Below, piece after piece: positions 51,401-63,877 of a stretch of DNA of 64,000 nt. Each line of letters starts with the position of its first letter. Position 1 is the stretch's first letter. Source of the stretch: Struthidea cinerea (Eukaryota > Chordata > Aves > Passeriformes > Corcoracidae); contig VZTI01000418.1 of assembly GCA_013397865.1 (NCBI GenBank), forward strand, positions 62,001-126,000, written 5' to 3'. The position numbers and the translations under genes are program-made. The notes beneath the pieces were generated by a model. That model did not search any database and was not told the origin of the DNA. It saw only the letters and a list, made by a program, of their open reading frames with translations.

Positions 51401-54086
51401 GTAAAAGGCATAAAAATAGGGAAACGCAGTAAGTACAAAATTTGTATTAGGTTCTATCAGCTAAATTTCTGTTCTTCCTGAGCTAAAAATTTCCAATTGA
51501 CAACTGAGGCGAGAAAATCCATTGTTCAGCTGTTTGTTTCTCACTTCGAGATTTTATAGTCATTCAATTCAAACTTCCCATAGTGAAGTCCTTGAACATC
51601 TTTTCTAAATGGGAACTGAAGAACAACAGTCTTTAAAGCCAGGAAGAAAACTGTACAGGTTGAGGAGGAGATAAAACCTGTTAATCACACATAAATAATA
51701 TGCTAGCATACAAAGAATAACTTTGAGCAAATCAGCAAGAAAGACCGGAAACTAGTGGAAATTCCTTAATAAATAGAATGGAAAATAGCAGAAAAAAAGA
51801 TTTTTTTTTCATTGTAATTCATGTTTGTCTAAGCTTGTTCTTTTCTTCAAGTAAATAATGGTTCCTAGTTGTAATGAGTAAAATGTCTGCCAGATTTCCA
51901 GTGAAAAATCTGATAAATTGCTACCTGTGAATATTGAAGATGAAATTAATAAAGGAAAATCTGGTATATAACAAACTGATCTCAGAGGATATAACAGCTA
52001 ATAATGTTGAAAATAAGCATTTCAAGTTTGAGAGATTTATTAGTGGGTATATTCCAGGATAATTTTAAAACCAAACTTTTTCAAAAGCTCTGTGACCTTT
52101 ACAGAAAAATGCATGTGTGCTGATGGGATGAGCTGACACTCCTCAGCTAAGAGGCAGAGCAGTACACAGAGAGGCAGCATTTCTCAGAGAAAGACCTAAT
52201 GACTGGAATAATAAACCTGTGACGAAATGGTTTATCATACAACACAAGATGGTGCATTTGGAGACTAATAACAAAATCTATGTTGCGAGGTGGGAATCCA
52301 TCAGCTGGGTAAGGAGCAAGATTCTAGCATAATGAGTGATGGCAGAAGGAGTTGCAGATGGCAATCTGCTGACAGCATGAGAAAGGCAAATGATACCAAA
52401 CCGGTACCAGATGAGACTTTTCTGTTGAAGATCTACTAATGTCAATGTACAACACAGCTGGAAAGACCCTTTAGGTGATATGTTACTAAGAAGCTTTCCC
52501 GTCACTTAGTTCAGGAAAGAATTCCTCAAACCAGAATGGTTCTGCAAGAAGACGCTCTCTGATGCGATGAGAAGAGAGTGAAGTGTTGTGGCTGATTATG
52601 GATAAAATTTTCTCTTAAGAAATACAAGAAATAAGAACATACAGACTGTCTATATGAGGGCCATGGAGATGCTGCAGGAAGCTCCTGTGGAGCTTCTGGA
52701 AAGCAGCTTTTCATTCAATCAGTGAAAGCAAAAAGGCTGCTCCTCGGACAATGATTTTTGACAAGGTCAGGAAAAGAGTTATGTGATGTGGTACATGTGG
52801 TCATGTTTGGTGTGAAGACCTAGGGGGTCCTCTGCTTACGTTGTCTTGGGCTGCATAGAGCTCTCTGTTTTTATCACTGGTATGCTCAAAGGTACAATTT
52901 AGGTCAGTGTCTGAGAAGTGTCCTCAGCCCAAAGTGCTATACAAGTAAATACATTAATAACCTTTTATTAGTGGACCATGGGAAGAATTTTCAAAGGCCT
53001 GTAGAACTTTACAACCAGTGATGTTAATGGCATTAAATAAAAAAAAAAAAATTGAAAGAGGGATCCTCAGTCACCTTGCTCTTCAGAGATTAAGTAAAGA
53101 TCCAAGCATACTTCCAGTGCAGGTGACACTGACACTAAGCAACAAACTCATATTCAAGCTTTAAATCGTGTAATTCTACATCTCTGGTACACAAAAATGT
53201 CTGGTTTTCACAGGACCTTAATGATTTCAATAGAATCACCAGGTAGTATGATTAGACCTCACTACAGGGTTCAAACTCTGCTGCTCAGCTTTTACTTTAA
53301 TGTCTTCCTCTTCTTAGACCAACAACACAGTGGAAATGAGTCCTGTCCAGCCAGAATGGAGGATACTCACCAATATCTTACACAGGCAGATAAGGGAAAA
53401 AACCCACAAGGAGTTTTCTGGTTAAGTAGGAAAAAATAAGAAAATTTTGATACTCTCCAATCAGAGGAGTAAGGGTGAAAAAAGACATTCTGATTTTTCA
53501 GGAACTGAGGTGGTCTTTCTGTGAAGCAAATACGAATGAGCTGTTATTCCACATCTTGAAGTTCTGAAGCAAGATTCACTAGAACTGATATCACTGTTTC
53601 ATGGGTAACATCTGTTCTGCAAGCCCCAATAGCATTACAGCATGGTCTCAGTAAGAAAACAGTAAAACAGTCCTTAGAGCTCTAATATTTAAGCTAACAT
53701 GTAAGATTTCCTACCCTAAAAAGCTGACACAGAGCTACAGTTAGGAACACTGATAGAGATAAGATTCAAATAAATCAGAACTGGTACACAGACCTCTGCT
53801 TTATATTTTCTTTTACTCATTTACTTACTTAATTCTGTTAATTCCTTGAGACACAGTATATCAGTGCTAATGCCCAACTCAAAAGTAAATGCTCAATTTC
53901 AGGTCGAGCATTCTGACTTACATCTGCAATAAGTCCTGCAAAATGAACAGTAAGTTCACCCTGTTTCCTGTGTCAGGATTTCCAAGATAATTATATTTGG
54001 AAGTACCTAAGTGGCATTTGATATTAGCTAGGGTCCCATTTTGGAGTTTGATATGTGATCATTCCACTGCCAAGTAATTTATTTAA
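48444..54086. other. Unique non-coding stretch
   Basis: Single-copy AT-rich sequence between the first two family-B LTRs. Short frames have no domains. A poly-A run lies at about 53039-53050. No gene recognised. Confidence 0.45.
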
Positions 54087-54091
54087 CTTAC
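54087..54091. repeat. Target-site duplication CTTAC, left copy
   Basis: Exact match to 54717-54721; proves an independent insertion of this LTR. Confidence 0.9.
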
Positions 54092-54716
54092 TGTCTTGGG
54101 GTGACTTTATGATGTGCATCCCCTATCGCTGCTCTATGCCCAGAAATTAATTTTGTGCCTTTCTGTACCTTTAAACTGAGCCCGAAACGGGGGAGAGGAA
54201 AAAACCAGAGAGAACTTTTCAAAACAGTTGTTCAAGGACACAGATACCCAATCCTCTGTTTCTGCAGCAGCAAGAGCGGAGGAAGCGCTCTTCTTGCTTT
54301 TCAGCCAGCTTTCGGCTCCTTTTCTCCAGAGGGAGATGGAGAGTTGAACTTTGTTTTCCTGGGACTTTGGTTTTTCCCTTCTTCTCTTCTGGACTGTTTC
54401 AACATCAGAAGACATCGGGAGAATTTTCCACCGAGGCCCCGGAGGTGGGCCCACACTGACCCAGCTCCGAGGAGGAGGAGAGAGACCACACCTACAGAAG
54501 GACTCTGAAATCTTCCCAGATTTCTCCCCACAGCAAGAGCTTTATTATTTAGCATTATTATCCTTTTCCTGTGTGTTTGTTAAATAAACAGTTTTTATCT
54601 CTTTTACTTTCCTCTGAGGAAAACTTCTTTTTTCCCGAACCTGGTGGGGGGAGGGGTGATTGTAACCTGCCTTCTATCAGAGGATATTTTCCTCCAAATT
54701 TGTCCAAACCTGCACA
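54092..54716 (+). mobile_element. Solo LTR, family B copy 2
   Basis: This LTR is 625 bp, on the plus strand, from TGTCTTGGGGTGAC to GTCCAAACCTGCACA. A TTTAAA box at 54170-54175 may serve as a TATA-like element, and AATAAA at 54583-54588 is the likely polyadenylation signal. The terminal segment GAGGATATTTTCCTCCAAAT is shared with the other two copies. A perfect 5-bp target-site duplication, CTTAC, flanks it (54087-54091, 54717-54721). There is no provirus interior, so it is a solo LTR. The overlapping frames of up to 117 codons inside are not viral proteins. Confidence 0.92.
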
Positions 54717-54721
54717 CTTAC
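54717..54721. repeat. Target-site duplication CTTAC, right copy
   Basis: Partner of 54087-54091. Confidence 0.9.
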
Positions 54722-56212
54722 ATAGAAAAAAAATTATTAAGTATCTGAAATAAGGATTAACCATATAACCATATTACAAACTATGAAAAAACACTTATTA
54801 TTAGATGACGAAATAAGCACACTATGCACAAGAATGATGTTTGTAAAGAACAGTTTCTCAAGTTTGAAGTAATTAATAAATAACTTATACATGTAATTTT
54901 CCTTTGTTATTTTTTGCAAAGGAGGGTGTCCCATGGAGCACAAGCAGAATACTAAAGATGCAAGTCTATAAACACAAAGTGATGAAACTTGAATTTTTCT
55001 AAAATAAGGACATAAGGCAGGGTTCCTTTTACAAACAAGGTGTAAGTTTTCCACTGGTATGTAACTATGCCACAGATACTTTCACTAAGAGTTGCCTTCA
55101 GTCCTGACTGGTTTCGATATCCATTCTTACCCCTTCATGTCAAATCTTTTGGTACATAGAATTGCAGCAGCTTTGTGGTACTGTCAAAAAACTCCATCAA
55201 GACTTTCTTCCATAGCTGATTGAAGCAGAAGCCAAAAAAATCAAGACAGTTAGTAACATTAAGTTATAAATATATCAATCCTGTTTAAAGTGAAAGAAAC
55301 TTTACATTATTGTAAAGACCCAGCAGTTTTGATTAGCTCGTGTTTGTGGAGCAGAGTGTAGATGAAATATTGGATGCACCTATGGGCGACTGTCATAATG
55401 GAGTCCAGTGTGTGGTGCTAATTGCTTATTAGTCATCAAGACTGCAAGATCTTTTAACATCTCATGCAATGTCTCTTCCTTTGCTTTTTATGACTTGACC
55501 TATTGCATGAGCAAAACTGAGTATCTGCAGCAATGGAGAGAATTTTTCTACACCTTTCTGTTTGTAATACCACATTGGAGGCATAAGGATATTGACATTT
55601 TGAAATATTTCTCTGCCCATTTAAGATAAATATTTTTAAATGCATGTCTAGAAAATATGGAATGGATTTATTATCAAAACATTAAATGTTCATAATTTAT
55701 TTTAGTAAGTCATCTAAAAGTCATGTTCACCTACAATTGTACATTATTACAAGCTGTAAGGGTCACAGTATTTAATGTACTACATTATGCAAAAGATCTG
55801 ACGATGTTCACAACAGCCCTTTCTTTCCAGAAAATCTGATTTTCTTTACAATCACAAACATCCTTTTAGACTACCGCACATTTTCCAAGGACAAATAGTG
55901 CAGAAGGGATGATAGCATCGCAAAACTTTTCCTCACACTTTCACCAATTTGATAATGTATTGTTTGACAATGTAGTGTCATTTTCTCTCACTGAGAGAGA
56001 ATGGAAACATCCCAAAAGTAATGTCAGTGGCTACCCTTGAGGCATTTGCTTTAATATCTCTATGCCTCAGTTTTCCTATTTTAAGAAATGTTCATAATAT
56101 TCATTCACACCAGCAGGGTGTTGTAAAGCTAGATTTATTATTGTTTGTTAGATGCTTTTAGATCATCCAACTGGAAGAATGATAGATATGCAAAACAGAA
56201 CCTGTTGTAGCT
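54722..56212. other. Unique non-coding spacer between two inverted LTRs
   Basis: Single-copy AT-rich DNA. 55330-55480 has a slightly more complex composition, including TGCTAATTGCTTATTAG with homeodomain-type cores, but there is no direct evidence of function. No gene seen. Confidence 0.4.
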
Positions 56213-56318
56213 ATTATTCTCAGACAATTTCTGTTGAATTTATATAAAAGGAATACTGACTATTCTCAGACAATTATTCTCAAACAGTGTATGTTGAATT
56301 TGTATAAAATGGAATACT
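56213..56318. repeat. Imperfect duplication, about 46-bp unit, 60-bp period
   Basis: 56213-56258 and 56273-56318 share ATTATTCTCA, TGTTGAATTT, TATAAAA and GGAATACT in the same order with scattered differences. A partial third copy of the leading CTATTCTCAGACA lies between them (56260-56272). Confidence 0.75.
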
Positions 56319-56477
56319 ATTTTTTGAACAATATAAATAAAACTTGTCCATTAATCATCACTTTTTTTTTTTGCAAATAACCAATACTAAATTACATTGA
56401 AAATACATCAGACCACTCAGCTTCTGCTAAGATGCACTGAGCATCTATGTCATACAGACATGTATTTCATGAATACA

Positions 56478-56482
56478 GGCCC
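56478..56482. repeat. Putative target-site duplication GGCCC, left copy
   Basis: Matches 57102-57106. It is less certain than the duplications of the other two LTRs because it implies a shifted LTR end. Confidence 0.6.
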
Positions 56483-57101
56483 TGTGCCAGTTTGAGACAA
56501 ATTTGGAGGAAAATATCCTCTGATAGAAGGCAGGTTACAACCACCCCTACCCCACCAGGCTCGGGAAAAAAAAAATTTCCGCAGAGGGAAGTGAAGGAAA
56601 AAAAACTATTTATTTAACAAACACAAGGGAAAAGAGTAATAATACTAAATAATAAAACCTCTTGCTGTGGAGAGAAACCTGGAAAGATCTTAGCGTCCTT
56701 TCTGTGGTATCTCTCTCTCTCTCTCCTCTTTGGAGCTGGAGTTTGGCGTAGGCCCCCCTCTGGGCCAACGGTGTAGGGTCTCCTGGTGTGTTCTGGTATT
56801 GTTGAACAGTCCAGAAGAGAAAAAGAAGAAACCCAAGTCTCAGGAAAAAAAGTTATTTAACTCTCCATGTCTCTCTGTAGAAAACTGAGCCGAGAGCTGG
56901 CTGAAAAGCAGCAAAAGGGTGCTTCCTCTGCTCTCCAGCACCCGCAGCAGCTATCTCTGTGTCCTTGAACACAAAACTGCTTTGAAAAGTTCATTTGGTT
57001 TTTTTCTCTCCCCACTCTCGGGCTCAGTTTAAAGGCACAGAAAAGCACAGAAATAATTTCTGGGCATAGAGCATTGATAGGGGATACACATCATAAAGTC
57101 A
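56483..57101 (-). mobile_element. Solo LTR, family B copy 3
   Basis: This LTR is about 619 bp, on the minus strand. Read forward it opens TGTGCCAGTTTGAGACAAAT and shares GGAGGAAAATATCCTCTGAT with copies 1 and 2. A (CT)n run at 56709-56725 is private to this copy. A 5-bp duplication GGCCC (56478-56482 and 57102-57106) fits only if the LTR ends at AAAGTCA 57101, about 10 bases short of the terminus used by the other two copies. If the usual terminus applies, the end would be near 57113 and no duplication is visible. No interior sequence is attached. Confidence 0.88.
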
Positions 57102-57106
57102 GGCCC
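57102..57106. repeat. Putative target-site duplication GGCCC, right copy
   Basis: Partner of 56478-56482, directly after AAAGTCA. Confidence 0.6.
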
Positions 57107-57113
57107 CCAGACA

Positions 57114-60100
57114 ACTTTGCCTCTTCTTGTCAGTAAAACATGTACAAAGCTTATTAAGTGTGTGTTTGCTTCTGATGTGCTACTTCCAGGTAAGGAGAAA
57201 TACAAGACACTACTTACTGTTTTTTAATTCTGGTACTTGTCTGTGAATCCTGTCAAACTCACACTTTTAAAGGAGCATTTCAACATAGTTTTCAGAGCAT
57301 GACCACAACTTGCTCATTCCCATCATATCCAAACCAAATAAAAACAGGCACAATGTGCTCTGGTATATAGGACTGGAAGTCAAACCAAATCTGTGCTTAG
57401 CACTGCCATCCATTAACTTTTCAACTTTAGTCACAAAACTCTGAATTTTCATTCCCATAACCATTAATTTACTGCTGCAATTCCCATATGACAGCTCAAC
57501 CTCCTTCCATACAAAAAAGTCCATCCCTCTCCTCAGACGTTGACATTGAAATTACTGTGAATTAGCCAACACCTAAGTTCTTCTTTTTAATGCTTGAACC
57601 ATCCATCCCTTCCACTTCTACTTCTGCACAGAACGGCTACAATTTGAGCAAACTTGAAATTTTTATTGAAGTTTTTAGCTCCTTGTAGGCCAGTGTGTAA
57701 GCAGGTCAGACCAACATACAACATAAAATATTACCAACATTCAGAGTAACACATGAGCTTCTGTAAGGTCTTACCTGGACCAGAGCTAATTGCTACTATA
57801 ACACACGAGCCCAAGGAAACGGCCAGAATAAATACATGCACTCCCAATATTATGGATAAAAGTTAGTAATCAAAGGAAAGTGTGTTACTCAGGAGCAGAA
57901 TAAGGAATTGTGACATTTTCAAGAAATCTGAGTTTAGAAAACTCTGAATGGCCTTATATTTATCAATAAATGTGATAATTAATGTAAAAATAAACTGGTG
58001 AACTGAAGAGATTTTTTTTTTACTGATACACCATCATCTTACTACCTGCATCTCTGAAGACCTGGATCAGCTTTGTCCAAACCACAACTCTTTTGGGACT
58101 CTTCATACATTTCACGAGCCAGAAATTCTGTTCTATAAAGCACCAAATCCGCTAGGAAGCACCAATTATAATGTGATCCAGGATTATCCCTTCTGTTCAA
58201 GCTCTCACACTAAGCCCTCACCCTTGGCTGGGTACAAGATGGCAAACACGTGTGGGTGAGCACACATGCACAGATGTCTCTTCCCGCTCTTTTCTAACCA
58301 ACCTGTCTTCTGTGCAGGTGGCAGGAATGGGCAGGAGCCCAGCCATGCCAGCGAGACCCTCTCTGCTTGCAGATGAGAGAATAATCCCCGGCAGAGTTCT
58401 CAATTTCAACAAGGGAGAAATGAATAATGAATCAGAAGAAAACTAAGAGAGAAACTGTATCTTTTTGTCCCCAGTCCTTTTTTATGTTTTCATGGTGGGG
58501 ACAGGCCATGTGGGTTGTGAAACCTTGAGATCTGACCCCAGGCAGCACTGGCTTGGCAGCACACTACCTCATTTTCCTCAAGACCAAATAAAATGCCTAA
58601 AAATGTCAATGCCAAAACATTTATGTTTTTAGCTTTGCTCAGTTGTCTTCACATTCAGACCTCTTTTCTTCTTCTGCCCTATCCCTCTGATTAGATTACA
58701 TTCCTCTTAGTTGTGGGAGCTGGGATTACACCTGAGCTGGGAACTGGAGGGAATACAGCAAAGCAATCTAAAAGGGAAGGGGGAATATTTCTGACATTCT
58801 TCCCAGTGAAAGCGAGCAGCAATTGACCAAACACGCTGTACATCCACACGCAGCACTTACACACTGGGTGAAAGGGTCAGCCCTTGATCTCTGTGTTGCC
58901 TTATTGCATTTCCCGCAAGGCATTACCTTTGTTGACAGATTCCACCCTTCTCATCCATGAGGACTGTCATCTGGTCCCTCAGGCTATGCTCTTGACTACT
59001 TCAATTGATCCTTTAGTTTGCCTTTATTTCTGGATGCCATTGTTATCACCGTGGCTGGGATTTTATATGTGCAACTGAGTATTATTGTTATTCTAAATCA
59101 TAGCTCCTCAATTAAAAAAAATATAAATAATTTTAAAAAAAGAGGATGTCCAAATTCCTCTAGCTTTTCTTTTGATTGTGTTTAATGTTTCTAAACATTA
59201 ACATCCCTCTTTCTCTTCATTACCCCCAAGTTAAACAGCTCTGAAAGACTTTCAACCTCACTGCCAACTACTGCAAAAGGAATAAATCAGGTAGCAACTG
59301 GTTTCAGCCAAAGTCTACAGTGATTCTTACTGGCATTGCAAAGCTTACTTGAATTCACAAGGGGCTTAAAAAGCACTGAGATGGCACAGATTGTTGTGGC
59401 AGAAGCGACTGGAAAATGTCCTGAGATTGAAACACAGACATATTAACATCACCCTTGTGGACGCTAATGACTTGCACTTTAAAATGCCAGAGGCTCATAC
59501 TGCCAGCTAAAACAAAGAAAAACCCACATTTTTAGTCTCCAAAGACTTTATATCTTTCCAAACTCTGAGGGCAAATTCAGCCATAATGTATTTTTGCAGT
59601 AGAGCAGGGCAGCTCATGCATGCCACTGGGGGAATCATTGCCTGGAGTTGCTGTAGGCAGTGTAGTCGGTATAGCTAAATAAAACAGCAGCTGAAAACCT
59701 CTGAGAGGTTAAACCAGTAATGAAGCATTCTATAATGCAATGCAATCAAACCTAAACAGTCTGAAGGCATATCTTGCTGACACCCACGGCCCTTGCCTTT
59801 CTCACTGAAATGTATTTACGGAAACGACCACCAAACACAAGGATTTCTACAAGGGCTTTACAATTCAAATTGACACATAATTAGAAAAAAAAAAAAAATC
59901 TTTTGATGAAGCAGCAATGTCCTACTTAGACACTTCTACATGAGGAGTTCCTTGAAGAGCTTACTAGTAATGGCAGATTGGAAACTTTCTGAAACTGTAA
60001 ATGTTTAAAGAGCTCTACTCAAAGAAATGGAAAGGTAACAGGAAAGGAAGAAAAACAGATGCTAACAATAAGGAGAAGGCTAGGAAAAGGCTTAGGAGCA

Positions 60101-60340
60101 AACATTTGGAATAAAAAATAAAAACTCAAACTGGCTTGAGTGGGAAAATATCTGTAGGATAGGAAAAATACGGAAGCCAAATTCATCTCCAGTAGAAATC
60201 TAATGATGACCCAAGCCCAAGAAACTTTAAATGGACTGGGAAAAGGTTTATTTAATTCTTTTTGATGCTCTTTAATATGCAAAAGAAAAGAATTCCATGT
60301 TTTATATGCTTACGTTAAAAATGTGAGCCACATGCACTTT
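57114..60340. other. Unique non-coding stretch
   Basis: Single-copy DNA without recognisable coding content. 59400-59830 has a richer, less A/T-biased composition and could be a conserved non-coding element, but that cannot be judged from one sequence. Confidence 0.4.
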
Positions 60341-60351
60341 CTTCTTCACAG

Positions 60352-60380
60352 ATTCCATGGACGGCTAAACAACGAGCAGG
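60352..60380 (+). other. Candidate 29-nt micro-exon
   Basis: A strong pyrimidine-rich acceptor (ACTTTCTTCTTCACAG, ag at 60350-60351) and a strong donor (GTAAGA at 60381-60386) enclose 29 nt. These bases contain two CpGs in otherwise CpG-poor DNA. Two of three frames are open (IPWTAKQRA and FHGRLNNEQ). The length is not a multiple of three, so inclusion would shift frame. I cannot assign it to a gene. If real, it implies the window is intronic to a plus-strand gene. The evidence is splice consensus and base composition only. Confidence 0.3.
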
Positions 60381-60389
60381 GTAAGATTT

Positions 60390-62290
60390 CTGTGCTATAT
60401 GGATAGCATTTAACCTGAATAACTGAGAAAGTAATTTATACTTTGCCTAACTGAAAATACATCTTCTGCTTAAGGATAAAAAATTCAAAGTAATGTTACA
60501 TTGCTTCCTTGGTGACCTACTGCTACCTCCAAAAATGAAACAAAATATCTCCTTTTAAAATTTTTATAAAAATCAGAAGAATTAAAGTAAAAGGCTTTAT
60601 TTTATTTTCAAATCACATTTAAAATAACTTATAATAGAATGATTCTAAAAAGAGAATGCTTTGTTAAAGTTGAGGGAAAAAGAATTGTAAAAGAGGTGAA
60701 AACGCAAAAAGATATAGAAGAAAAACTTTGTATGGTCATCCATGTATCAAATATTTGTGACAGACTTTGGTGTTGGTAAAGAAAATATGTTTGCTCAATG
60801 AACTTCTGGGTCTGCACCCTACAACTGTTTAGGCACATCTCTCTCCTCACATACCCCTCAGTAAAGATATGCCTTAAGTACATTTAGGCCAATGGCTGGC
60901 ATTGTCAAGTGAATTGCTGAAAAGATAAATGTGAAGTTGTGAAGTTCATGGGCAAAAAGTAAAACTAAAACAAAACCCAGACAAAAGCAATTAAATTTCT
61001 CCCAAAAATGAGGAAACAAAAGCAACACATACACACAACTGAAAACCAGAAGAAAATAGTTAAATTCTGAAGGCTAAGATTGGGAAAAAATGTAAGAAAT
61101 GAACTTGCCAAGACCCTCTGTGTAAGAGATACCCACCTTTCTTCTTTTGATCTATCTCGTGAACAGGCCAAACTCTTCCTATTGGAGTCCTAATGCATTC
61201 CAATTAATTTACTGTGCATCTTCTAAATTCAGATTTTGATGTTCAAGTGTTGGAAGTGGTTTTATAGCGGTTAAGATTCCATTTGTTCTTGTAAAAATCT
61301 TTTCTAAAGTTTGAGCTTGAATTTTGTCACGTACAAATAACCTTTACTAAAAACTCTGGGAAGATGGAGAGATCAGATAATGAGAGTTAAATGTAAATGA
61401 ACCTACATGAAAGTGTGTGTGTTTAAGCTAAGAATAAGCAAATTGTAGAAGATTCAAACAACCTGGTCAGAAAAAATATGCAGTAGTACTGAATTGGAGC
61501 AAGTGAAGCAATTTAAACTAATATAATTGTTATTAAGCTTATCCATAAGTCCTTGCACATCCTCAAATGCTATTGATGAAGTCCTTACATTGAAGTTCCA
61601 CAAGAACTAGAAACACAACTTTGGATTGTACAGATTTCTCTGTATGTTTATCTTTCTTTTTGGGAAGGCAGAATGTAAATTTAAAGCATTGTATATATCA
61701 CTGACTAAATCTTTGTGAACCCTAACTTATTCTGTATAAGCCACGTTTTCACTCCAGTTTAATTTTTCTATACTTCAAAAAATTCTTCCACTACAATAAA
61801 AGTTTAAACTTTTTGATAAACTACATCAAGCTTACCTCCAGAACTGTATTCAATACTTGAAGGAAGCTACGTAGGGCTATTACTGCGATCATGCTGGGTA
61901 GCCAGGGAATATCTAATACAGGAACCTAAAGTATGGATAGCTAACAGTTGTCACCAGGATCCCTCTCCTACGTTTCACTTCCACTCCCTAGCTAAGAGTC
62001 AGGAAAATATGCTACTTGGCTTGACTTTAGTTAGAGCACTGTAAAGCACTGGAACCTGATAGCAGCATTAGAACCAATTTAGTTGTACTCTACTAAATTT
62101 TTCACTTAAATAAGGGCTAATAGCTCACTAGATCACATTTTAAAAACTGAAAGGATAAAATAGCATCAATGCGAAAACAAGACAGGCACCATCAGTCTCT
62201 CAGCTTCCGATTTCTGCACAGGCCCTCTCCTTGTGATCACCTGGCGTTCACCTGTGGCACAGAGGACAGACACAAGGACGACCAGATGAC
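60390..62290. other. Unique non-coding stretch
   Basis: AT-rich single-copy DNA with no recognised feature. Confidence 0.45.
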
Positions 62291-62297
62291 CGAAGCA

Positions 62298-62665
62298 CCT
62301 CTCCTATGCAGACAGGCTGAGAGAATTGGGGTTGTTCAGGCTGTGGAAGAGGAGGCTCCAGGGAGACCCTATAAAAGCCTACCAGTTCCTACAGGGGGCC
62401 TACAAGAGAGCTGAAGAGGGAATTTCGAGAAGTGCATGTAGTGACAAGACAGGGGGCTTTAAACCGACAGAGAGTATGTCTTAGATTAGACATTAGGAAG
62501 AAATTCTTGACTGTGAGGCACTGGAAAAGGTTGCCCAGAGAAGCTGTGGATGCCCTATCCTTGGAAGTGCTCAAGGCCAGGTTGGACAGGGCTTTGAACA
62601 ACTTGGTCTAGTGGTTGGAGAGTTGGATCTTGATGGTCTTTCAACACAAACTATTTTATGATTTG
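62298..62665 (+). mobile_element. CR1 LINE, 5'-truncated 3' end
   Basis: This plus-strand copy includes GCAGACAGGCTGAGAGAATT, GGTTGTTCAGGCTGTGGAAG, TTAGACATTAGGAAGAAATT and GAAGTGCTCAAGGCCAGGTT. Its 3' end decays into TTTTATGATTTGTGTGG. It is of the same general type as the minus-strand CR1 at 19.9 kb. There is no coding capacity. Confidence 0.9.
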
Positions 62666-62669
62666 TGTG

Positions 62670-63875
62670 GTTGTGCCTTGTAAAGGGCCAGGGAGATGAT
62701 CTGGGTTAAAACTAATCCAGACTGATACATCCATGTGCTTCATCAAGAGACCCTATAAACACTTGTTGCCAGCACAAAAGGATGGTGCGGGTGAGGACTC
62801 AGAGGCAAAATACAGGTTGAAGGAAATATTTTTAGTATGTCCTTCTTGCTAGTTATCTCAGAGTGTTTCTCAGCTCCTGGTGACAGACTGATTTCCCCAC
62901 AGACATCAGACTGTGTTCACATAACAGCCTCACACTTTGACACATAATCCGCTGCTTCAAAGAAAGCAACTACTTTGCACTGTATAAAGATCAGGTTAAT
63001 GTTATTTACTTGAGATATCAAAATTCTTTTAAACTTTTATATATTCCCTCAGTGCTGCCCTGACCCACACAAAGGGCATTCACAGGCAGGCCCCATGCAG
63101 GTGATGATGCATCTCCAGGGAGTTTCCTTTTCCAATAAAGTCCTCTTGAGCACTGACCACTCGTTCTAAAACGTCTGAACTGACATGCTGAAATAACCTG
63201 GTTATTGTTCATCTGTACCAGCTGACAACTTGATCCAAATAATTTTGTGTAAGTGAACCATTTCCATCACTTACTGCTCCATGACTTTTCTCACTAATTC
63301 AAATAGTGACCTTTCTTTTAGGTTTTAAGTAAAATACTAAGCTAAGAACTATCTCCATACAACCTCACTAGACTATAACTTATTTTGCTAACTATTCCTA
63401 GCAAATACAATTTGTGTGTTAGTAGTTAACCCATTCTGAATTTACCATTGTTGAAGAGCAATAATTTTTTAAAAGGTGTCACTAGGTCAAATACTTCTAA
63501 AAGCATGCCAGCACAGCTGTCACCTGTATAAAGCAGACTTGTAGTCCTTCAGAACAGTAACAACCTCATTTGACAAGACCTAATTTTTAGGAAATCATGT
63601 TGGTTAACATGCTTTAAATGCCAAGTTGCATTCTCAGCATTTAAATCTCTGTTGAAGTCCATTATCAGTTGACCTGTTACTTTCTTGAGGCTCTGTGCCT
63701 AAATAGCTGTCTTATACTACATGTCCCAAATCCCATGTCTCATCTGCTACAGCAGGAGCAGATCATACTCCTGATTCTCTGGAATTTCTCAGATTTTCAT
63801 TTAAAATCAACACCTTGGTACAGACAGATTTGTTAAGAATCTCTTGGGATGACCTATTCCAACCTGCTTACATAA
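62670..63875. other. Unique non-coding stretch
   Basis: No recognised gene or repeat between the last two CR1 copies. Confidence 0.45.
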
Positions 63876-63877
63876 AA

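Noticed and set aside
54092..57101. LTR copies 2 and 3 as the two ends of one provirus
   Set aside because: They are in opposite orientation, each has its own target duplication, and the 1.8 kb between them contains no retroviral sequence.
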